Source of the DNA: Betaproteobacteria bacterium
GTDB lineage: Bacteria; Pseudomonadota; Gammaproteobacteria; Burkholderiales; SG8-39
Reading direction: 5' to 3'
Assembly (NCBI GenBank): GCA_011391185.1
Contig: JAABRB010000022.1
Coordinates: 1 to 20,001, forward strand
Length of the DNA stretch: 20,001 nucleotides
The notes under the pieces were generated by a model, which was given only the letters and a program-made list of their open reading frames with translations, was not told where the DNA came from and ran no database searches. The position numbers and the translations under genes are program-made. This document shows, in pieces, positions 15,131-20,001 of the stretch. Every line of letters begins with the position of its first letter. Position 1 is the first letter of the stretch.

Positions 15131-16252
15131 TCAGGAGTCTCCGCGCCATTTCCGGCATTGCTGCCAGACCAGGTCCTGAAGGGATCCGGTCTGCTGATAG
15201 CGGGTTCGCATCCAGCGCGAGTCCGTCGAGCCATCGCGCGCGACGGCGGCAAGTTCCTCGAGCGGCCCCTCCGTGGCGAGTTCCATGGCATGCGGCTTGA
15301 GTCGCTCGAGCGTCGTTGCGATATCGTCGCGCAGCGGAAGATGGGACTGCGCGAGCGGGTCGATGAAGTCTCCGTCCATTCCGAACCGGCAGGCCTGGAA
15401 CCGGTTGTAGCCGTACGGCAGGTGGAGATCCTCCGCAAGCTGGAACGGGTGCTCGATCAGCAGATAGCGCGCGAGTGTCTGGGCGTAGGCCGCCAGGACT
15501 GCGGCCCGCTCGGCGGTAAGCGGCGTATCGCACACACGCACTTCGACCGTGCCGTATTCGGGCTTGGGCCGGATATCCCAGTAGAAGTCCTTCATGCTCT
15601 CGACAATGCCGAGCCCACGCATCTTCGTGAAATACTCGATGAAATCGCTCCAGCGCAGGAGGAAAGGCGCGCGCCCCGAGAGCGGAAACGCCGAAACCGC
15701 GTTTAATCGTGAAGACTCGAATTGCGTGTCCGCGCCCTGAAAGTAGGGGGAGGACGCCGCAAGCGCCACGAAGTGCGGCACGTAGCGTGACATCGCGTGC
15801 ACCAGAAACAGCGCGTCGTCCCCGTGCGGCACGCCGATGTGTATGTGCTGGCCGAACACGGTGAACTGCTTGGCGAGATAGCCGTACAGTCCGGACAGGT
15901 GCCGAAAACGGGGCCGGTCATAGATCTGGCGATCGGTCCACTGCTGGAACGGGTGCGCCCCGCCGCCGCACACCAGGACGTTCAACGTATCCGCGGCGAC
16001 GCTCACCGCATCCCGGATGACCTTGAGCTCCGCGTCGAGCGCCGCGTGCGTGTGATGGATTCCGGTCGCGATCTCGATCATGCTCTCGGTGATCTCGGGC
16101 TTGATCTCTCCGGGATGGGGTCGGCGTCCGGTGATCTCGATCAGGTCGGATGCGGCGTGCGTCAGGTCGCAACCCAGGGTGTCCACGAGCTGAAGCTCGA
16201 GCTCCACGCCGATCGAGAGCGCCGTGGATTGCCTGAACTCGAGCGGTTCCAC
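15131..16252 (-). CDS. YbdK-type carboxylate-amine ligase (GCS2 family)
   Basis: A 373-residue member of the glutamate-cysteine ligase type 2 family, ATP-dependent enzymes that join a carboxylate to an amine. Visible blocks are SIGVELELQLVD near the start, EIKPEITESMIEIATGIHHT (about residues 48-67), FGQHIHIGVPHGDDALFLVH, SSPYFQGADTQFESSRLNAV and KPEYGTVEVRVCDTPLTAER. E. coli YbdK has weak gamma-glutamylcysteine synthetase activity; the true substrate of most relatives is unknown. The start is a GTG at 16252 with a near-perfect AGGAGGT ribosome binding site (16258-16264). The stop of the antiporter gene is only 3 bases upstream, so the two are co-transcribed. The following amidotransferase is truncated. 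Confidence 0.93.
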   Translation of the reverse strand: MEPLEFRQSTALSIGVELELQLVDTLGCDLTHAASDLIEITGRRPHPGEIKPEITESMIEIATGIHHTHAALDAELKVIRDAVSVAADTLNVLVCGGGAHPFQQWTDRQIYDRPRFRHLSGLYGYLAKQFTVFGQHIHIGVPHGDDALFLVHAMSRYVPHFVALAASSPYFQGADTQFESSRLNAVSAFPLSGRAPFLLRWSDFIEYFTKMRGLGIVESMKDFYWDIRPKPEYGTVEVRVCDTPLTAERAAVLAAYAQTLARYLLIEHPFQLAEDLHLPYGYNRFQACRFGMDGDFIDPLAQSHLPLRDDIATTLERLKPHAMELATEGPLEELAAVARDGSTDSRWMRTRYQQTGSLQDLVWQQCRKWRGDS

Positions 16253-16255
16253 GTC

Positions 16256-17461
16256 CTACCTCCTGTCGGCCGCGTCGCCTGCCTGCCGCAAAGCGAACTG
16301 GACGGCGAGCGGACCCAGCAGCTCGAGGATCAGCACCGCGGCGAGCACGACGGCGCCGAGCTGTGGCTCGAATTCGGGCCAGATACGCCCCGCTTCGTGC
16401 ACCATCACCACGGCGACCCCGGACATCGGCAGCAGTCCGACCGAAAGCAGCGAGGCCTTGCGCCAGGAGAGTCCGCTCAGCCTGGCAAAACCCACGACGG
16501 CAACACCTTTGCCGAGCGCACGTGCGGCCGCCAGGCCCAGGCCGGCAGCGAATGCGGTTGCGCCGAAGTCGAGCGGCAGTGCGGTGCCGGTCAACGCGAA
16601 GAGGGCGATCACGAAGAGCTGCCCGACATAGCCGAACGAGACCGCCTGAAAGCGCCGGTCCCGGTCGAGGGCGCGCGTCAGGATTCCGAAGCCGAGCATC
16701 GCCATCACCACCGAGAGGTTGAGCGCCATCGCCACCGATGCGGTCACGATGACCATACCCACCGCGGAAATCGTCTGCACGTCGCCGCGCGGACCGAGCC
16801 GCGCGAGCAGCGCGAGCAGCGCCCGGGCCGAGACGAGCGCAAGCAGTGCCGAGCCGACCAGGATGTAGAGCGGATGCAGGGCGACGAGTCCGATGCTGCC
16901 GCGCCCCGCCACGTGCAGCCAGGCGAACAGGATGCCGAACACGACGAACGAGTAGATCGAGTTGAGCGCGGTGAGGAGTTGCAGCCGGCTGGTCACCTGC
17001 CCCTGGGCGCGCAGCTCCTGCGACACCGTCAGGACGACCGCCGGCGATGTGGCCATCGCGATCGCTCCCGCCGCGGCAGCAATGAGGGGGCTCGTATCGA
17101 CGACGAGCAGGATCCCGAACACGGCGCCGAACGCCAGCGCCGACTCGAAACCGCTCGTCGCGAGCAGCCACGGGTTGCGGCGCAACCATCCCAGGTCGAC
17201 GCGGCTGCCCAGTTCGAAGAGCACGATTCCCATCGCCACTTCGAAGAACGGCCGCAACCCGCGCACGTCGGCATCGGACAGGAGTCCCGTCGCCTCGGGC
17301 CCGAGCACGACGCCCGCAATCACGTAGCCGATGATGCGTGGCAACCGGAACGCGCGGTCGACGACTTCCCCGAGCAGTGTCGCGCCGAGCAGCACGACGC
17401 CGAGCCAGAAGAGCTGCGGAATCCCCAGCGGCCAGCTCGGCAGGAAGAAATACTCGCCCAT
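16256..17461 (-). CDS. CPA2-family cation/proton antiporter
   Basis: A 401-residue membrane protein of the Na+/H+ exchanger (KefB/NapA-like) superfamily, exchanging monovalent cations for protons at the inner membrane. About 11-12 hydrophobic helices are visible. Typical blocks are FRLPRIIGYVIAGVVLGPEA (about residues 38-57), FFEVAMGIVLFELGSRVDL, AIAMATSPAVVLTVSQELRA in the discontinuous helix, and LLSVGLLPMSGVAVVMVHEA. The TSPAVV segment lacks the paired Asp of electrogenic NhaA-type exchangers, which suggests an electroneutral or KefB-like mode. No TrkA-N regulatory domain follows, so it is a core-only protein. It forms an operon with the YbdK-type ligase just downstream. Confidence 0.92.
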   Translation of the reverse strand: MGEYFFLPSWPLGIPQLFWLGVVLLGATLLGEVVDRAFRLPRIIGYVIAGVVLGPEATGLLSDADVRGLRPFFEVAMGIVLFELGSRVDLGWLRRNPWLLATSGFESALAFGAVFGILLVVDTSPLIAAAAGAIAMATSPAVVLTVSQELRAQGQVTSRLQLLTALNSIYSFVVFGILFAWLHVAGRGSIGLVALHPLYILVGSALLALVSARALLALLARLGPRGDVQTISAVGMVIVTASVAMALNLSVVMAMLGFGILTRALDRDRRFQAVSFGYVGQLFVIALFALTGTALPLDFGATAFAAGLGLAAARALGKGVAVVGFARLSGLSWRKASLLSVGLLPMSGVAVVMVHEAGRIWPEFEPQLGAVVLAAVLILELLGPLAVQFALRQAGDAADRR

Positions 17462-17563
17462 GCACTCCGCTCGCGTTTCCGTGGCCAGCAGTCGGCCGAT
17501 GATCCGGCCGGCGATGCGCGTTCGTGGAATCCGCGCAACCCGGAGGCGCGGTGAGCGAGCCCG

Positions 17564-18244
17564 TTACGCGGGTATTCCGCCCACCAGAATCAGGTGCACA
17601 CGGTAGGGACCATGCGCACCCAGGATGATAACCTGCTCGATGTCTCCGGTCCGCGAAGGCCCGGAGATGAAGTTCACGGCGCGTGGCAGCTCGCCCAGCT
17701 CGGCGCGCGCGAGGTCCCAGGCATCCTCCATATGCTTGACGAGGCGATGCGTCGGGACGATCGCGATGTGCGTTTCCGGCAACAGGCTCGCGCTGGCAGG
17801 CGTGTCGGGCCCGGAGACGACCATCAGCGTGCCGGTTTCCGCAATGCCCGCGAACGCGCCGGTGACGCCGACCGGATCCTCGCCCACCGCTTCACGCGCC
17901 GCCAGATCGAGACCCGCGCCGCGCCAGTCGAGATGCGCGAGCTGCGGCCAGACGCAGCCGGTCATTGGCAGCCCGCCCGCCTTCAGGAAGCGCGCCGCCG
18001 CTGCGGGCGCATCGCGCATCCGCTCGACGAGATCCGTGGTGGTCTGCATCGACTCGGCACGGGCCCGAAATCGTGCGACGATTTCGTCGTCCACTCGCGG
18101 AATCGGACCGCGCGGATGCGCCCGGATGTACCTCTCGATCTCCGCGCGCTCGTCGACGGTCGGCTCCTTACCCCCGTGCCCCTGCGCCCGGCGAATGCGG
18201 TCGAGGATCGCCTTTCTCGCCGCTTCCGATTTCCCGATGGTCAT
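17564..18244 (-). CDS. LUD-domain protein, LutC/YkgG-like
   Basis: A 226-residue soluble protein of the LUD (DUF162) family. The C-terminal half is clear: DPVGVTGAFAGIAETGTLMV (about residues 123-142), SLLPETHIAIVPTHRLVKHM and SGPSRTGDIEQVIILGAHGP. In the lactate utilisation complex LutABC, LutC acts with the FeS proteins LutA and LutB to oxidise L-lactate. Here neither lutA nor lutB is adjacent: upstream lies a hairpin-rich gap and then pntB, downstream an antiporter. It is either an orphan copy working with a distant LutAB, or has another job. The ATG at 18244 has only a weak ribosome binding site. Confidence 0.9.
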   Translation of the reverse strand: MTIGKSEAARKAILDRIRRAQGHGGKEPTVDERAEIERYIRAHPRGPIPRVDDEIVARFRARAESMQTTTDLVERMRDAPAAAARFLKAGGLPMTGCVWPQLAHLDWRGAGLDLAAREAVGEDPVGVTGAFAGIAETGTLMVVSGPDTPASASLLPETHIAIVPTHRLVKHMEDAWDLARAELGELPRAVNFISGPSRTGDIEQVIILGAHGPYRVHLILVGGIPA

Positions 18245-18270
18245 AATGAAAACCCGGTAGGTTACGAACA

Positions 18271-18295
18271 GGAGGGAACCCGCAAGGTTCCCTCC
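18271..18295. terminator. Perfect 10-bp inverted repeat before the LUD-domain gene
   Basis: GGAGGGAACC (18271-18280), a 5-base loop CGCAA, and GGTTCCCTCC (18286-18295) form a perfect stem. It lies 26 bases upstream of the LUD-domain gene start and 117 bases after pntB, both on the minus strand. There is no T-run on either side, so it could be a rho-independent-like structure, a transcript-stabilising hairpin or part of the leader of the LUD gene. The strong pairing is seen directly; the role is inference. Confidence 0.5.
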
Positions 18296-18347
18296 CGTTA
18301 CCCTCCTTCCTGCAGCGCTAAGACCCTCGCAGGAGAGAGGTAGTCAT

Positions 18348-18394
18348 CCCCTCCTTTTCAAGGAGGGGTGCCGCCGAAGGCGGCGGGGTGGTTC
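18348..18394. repeat. REP-like bipartite palindromic element downstream of pntB
   Basis: Two neighbouring stem-loops: CCCCTCCTT (18348-18356), loop TTC, AAGGAGGGG (18360-18368), then CCGCC (18371-18375), loop GAA, GGCGG (18379-18383), followed by GGGGTGGTT. Read on the other strand it begins AACCACCCCGCC. This layout (a CTCC/GGAG palindrome with a neighbouring CG-rich hairpin and a conserved AACCACCCC flank) looks like dispersed intergenic repeats seen in many proteobacterial genomes. Placed 18 bases after the pntB stop, it may also serve as a transcription end or mRNA-stabilising structure. Only one copy is in the window. Confidence 0.6.
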
Positions 18395-18411
18395 TTGGTC
18401 ACCTCTCCTAA

Positions 18412-19809
18412 CTAGTCGATCGACTTCACCACGTCCTCGATCACCTTCTTGGCGTCGCCGAAAACCATCATGGTCTTGTCCATGTAGAAGAGCGGATTAT
18501 CGAGGCCCGCATAGCCGGCCGCCATGGAGCGCTTGTTGACCACGACCGTGCGGGCCTTGTGCGCCTCGAGGATCGGCATGCCATAGATCGCACTGCCCTT
18601 CTCGAGCGCGAGCGGATTCACCACGTCGTTCGCGCCGAGGATGAGGGCGATGTCCGTCGTGCCGAAATCGTTGTTGACGTCGTCCATCTCGAACACCTGG
18701 TCATAGGGCACCTCGGCCTCGGCAAGCAGCACGTTCATGTGCCCGGGCATGCGGCCCGCCACCGGGTGAATCGCGTAGCGTACCTGCACGCCCTTCTCGA
18801 TCAGCTTCTGCGCCATTTCCTTCACTGCGTGCTGCGCACGCGCCACCGCGAGACCGTAGCCCGGCACGATCAGCACGCTCTCGGCGTTGGCGAGCAGGAA
18901 TGCGAGGTCTTCGGCCGATCCGGACTTCACCTGCTTCTGCTCGGTGCCGGCGACTGTCGTGCCCTCTGCCGCGCCGAATCCACCGAGGATCACGCTGAAG
19001 AACGAGCGATTCATGGCCCGGCACATGATGTACGAGAGGATCGCGCCCGACGATCCGACCAGCGACCCGGCAATGATCAGCATCGTGTTGCCGAGCGAGA
19101 ATCCGATGCCGGCCGCCGCCCAGCCCGAGTAGCTGTTCAGCATCGAGATCACCACCGGCATGTCCGCGCCGCCGATCGGGATGATGATCAGTAGGCCGAG
19201 CACGAACGCGACGGCGGTCATCACCAGGAACGGTGTCCAGCCCTGGTCCGCGGCCAGGAAGAACGCCGCCCCAAAGCCGACCATCACGATGGCCAGCAGC
19301 AGGTTCACCATGTGCTGGCCGGGAAAGACCACCGGCGCGCTCGAGAACAGCCGGAAATGCTTGCCGAGTCCGGCGAGCTTGCCGAACGCGATGACCGACC
19401 CGGAGAACGTGATCGCGCCCACGAACGTTCCGATGAAGAGCTCCAGGCGATTGCCGGTCGGCATCGGCACCGGGATTCCGAACGACGACGGGTCGTGCAC
19501 GGCGGCGATCGCGATCAGCACCGCAGCCATGCCGACCAGCGAATGCATGGCCGCGACCAGCTCCGGCATCTGGGTCATCTCGACCCGTCGCGCAACGATC
19601 GCGCCGATCGTCCCGCCGATCGCCACCGCGAGAATGATCAGCGTGTGGTTCTTGACGATCGCCAGCGTGAAAGCGACCGCGATGACCATCCCGATGATGC
19701 CGAAGAGATTTCCGCGGCGCGCGGAGGTCGGGCTGGAAAGCCCCTTGAGCGCCAGGATGAACAACACCGACGCAACGAGATACCAGAGAGCGAGTTGATT
19801 GCCGGTCAT
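18412..19809 (-). CDS. pntB: NAD(P) transhydrogenase, beta subunit
   Basis: The beta subunit of the proton-translocating transhydrogenase, which uses the proton gradient to reduce NADP+ with NADH. The 465 residues match the family. The first 270 or so residues form about 8-9 hydrophobic helices (domain II). The rest is the NADP(H)-binding domain III with VPGYGLAVARAQHAVKEMAQ (about residues 317-336), HPVAGRMPGHMNVLLAEAEV, the DDVNNDFGTTDIALILGAND segment, and NKRSMAAGYAGLDNPLFY near the end. The ATG at 19809 follows the pntAB stop by 10 bases, so the subunits are co-transcribed. A REP-like repeat follows the stop. Confidence 0.97.
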   Translation of the reverse strand: MTGNQLALWYLVASVLFILALKGLSSPTSARRGNLFGIIGMVIAVAFTLAIVKNHTLIILAVAIGGTIGAIVARRVEMTQMPELVAAMHSLVGMAAVLIAIAAVHDPSSFGIPVPMPTGNRLELFIGTFVGAITFSGSVIAFGKLAGLGKHFRLFSSAPVVFPGQHMVNLLLAIVMVGFGAAFFLAADQGWTPFLVMTAVAFVLGLLIIIPIGGADMPVVISMLNSYSGWAAAGIGFSLGNTMLIIAGSLVGSSGAILSYIMCRAMNRSFFSVILGGFGAAEGTTVAGTEQKQVKSGSAEDLAFLLANAESVLIVPGYGLAVARAQHAVKEMAQKLIEKGVQVRYAIHPVAGRMPGHMNVLLAEAEVPYDQVFEMDDVNNDFGTTDIALILGANDVVNPLALEKGSAIYGMPILEAHKARTVVVNKRSMAAGYAGLDNPLFYMDKTMMVFGDAKKVIEDVVKSID

Positions 19810-19819
19810 CGTCGGATCC

Positions 19820-20001
19820 TCAGCCCTTCTGCGCGCCGGCCCGGGGCTCTTTTTTCTTGAACATCGCGAGCATCCGGTGGGTCACCATGAATCCCCCGAA
19901 CACGTTCACGGCCGCAAGGCCGACCGCCACAGCGCCGACGATCGAGCCGAAGTCGACCTCTTCCGGTCCGGCGGCGAGCATCGCTCCAACGATGATGATC
20001 G
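19820..20001 (-). CDS. pntAB: NAD(P) transhydrogenase, alpha subunit membrane part (partial, N-terminus off the window)
   Basis: The last 60 residues of the alpha subunit membrane segment are visible, reading from the right edge: IIIVGAMLAAGPEEVDFGSI, then VGAVAVGLAAVNVFGGFMVT, HRMLAMFKKKEPRAGAQKG and a TGA at 19820-19822. The AVNVFGGFMVTHRMLAMFKK end is typical of PntA C-termini and of the separate PntAB (alpha-2) proteins. Whether it is a separate small PntAB or the end of a full-length PntA cannot be told because the start is outside the window; split alpha subunits are common in this kind of genome. It is followed by pntB after 10 bases. Confidence 0.9.
   Translation of the reverse strand, partial: IIIVGAMLAAGPEEVDFGSIVGAVAVGLAAVNVFGGFMVTHRMLAMFKKKEPRAGAQKG

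Noticed and set aside
15797..17554. Plus-strand open frame of 585 codons, rich in Arg, Glu, Gln and His
   Set aside because: It is antisense to the YbdK-type ligase and the antiporter, both with clear family motifs; its composition is typical of the reverse of hydrophobic membrane-protein codons.
1..20001. Possible CRISPR, phage, toxin-antitoxin, tRNA or insertion sequence content
   Set aside because: No spaced repeat arrays, integrase or transposase motifs, tRNA-like cloverleaf or terminal inverted repeats with target duplications were noticed on either strand.

Overview
The window is about 20 kb of GC-rich DNA (third codon positions mostly G or C) that is densely packed with housekeeping and accessory metabolic genes. 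It looks like the chromosome of a proteobacterium, most likely a beta- or gammaproteobacterium. This rests on gene content only: a split Mrp-type antiporter operon, a three-gene-style PntAA/PntAB/PntB transhydrogenase, a YbdK-type ligase next to a CPA2 antiporter and a PuuD-like amidotransferase, and an encapsulated-ferritin-like protein. The species cannot be named from the sequence. No rRNA, tRNA, CRISPR array, phage or IS element was seen.

Region 1 (1-3286, minus strand) is a tightly overlapped operon for a multisubunit Mrp/Mnh cation/proton antiporter, read in the order mnhE-F-G-(MrpA C-terminal module)-B-C-D. mnhD runs off the left edge. Region 2 (3287-4136) is the gap between this operon and the divergent glycogen operon; it holds the broken 3' end of a MscS-type channel gene and no intact gene.

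Region 3 (4137-13755, plus strand) is an alpha-glucan cluster: glgC (ADP-glucose pyrophosphorylase), glgB (branching enzyme), a small unrecognised 52-residue gene, malQ (4-alpha-glucanotransferase), a heavily decayed treY (maltooligosyl trehalose synthase), a CLC chloride channel/transporter, and an (alpha/alpha)6-barrel glycosidase. Nearly all of these genes overlap by 4-8 bases, which points to one transcript with coupled translation. The trehalose branch is broken: treY carries two nonsense codons, two frameshifts and a large internal deletion.

Region 4 (13918-14853, plus strand) holds a rhomboid protease and a small EncFtn-like ferritin with no encapsulin beside it. Region 5 (14854-17461, minus strand) is a cation/proton antiporter followed 4 bp later by a YbdK-type carboxylate-amine ligase, then the N-terminal stub of a PuuD-like amidotransferase. 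Region 6 (17564-20001, minus strand) holds the end of pntAB, pntB, an intergenic stretch with strong inverted repeats including a REP-like element, and a LutC/LUD-domain protein without LutA or LutB beside it.

A recurring theme is gene decay: mscS, treY and puuD are all remnants, and the 52-residue gene may be a fourth. No obvious new defence or mobile system is present. The most useful leads are the small gene between glgB and malQ, the MrpA C-terminal module without a standard start codon, the orphan ferritin, and the unusual glycosidase and CLC gene inside a glycogen operon.
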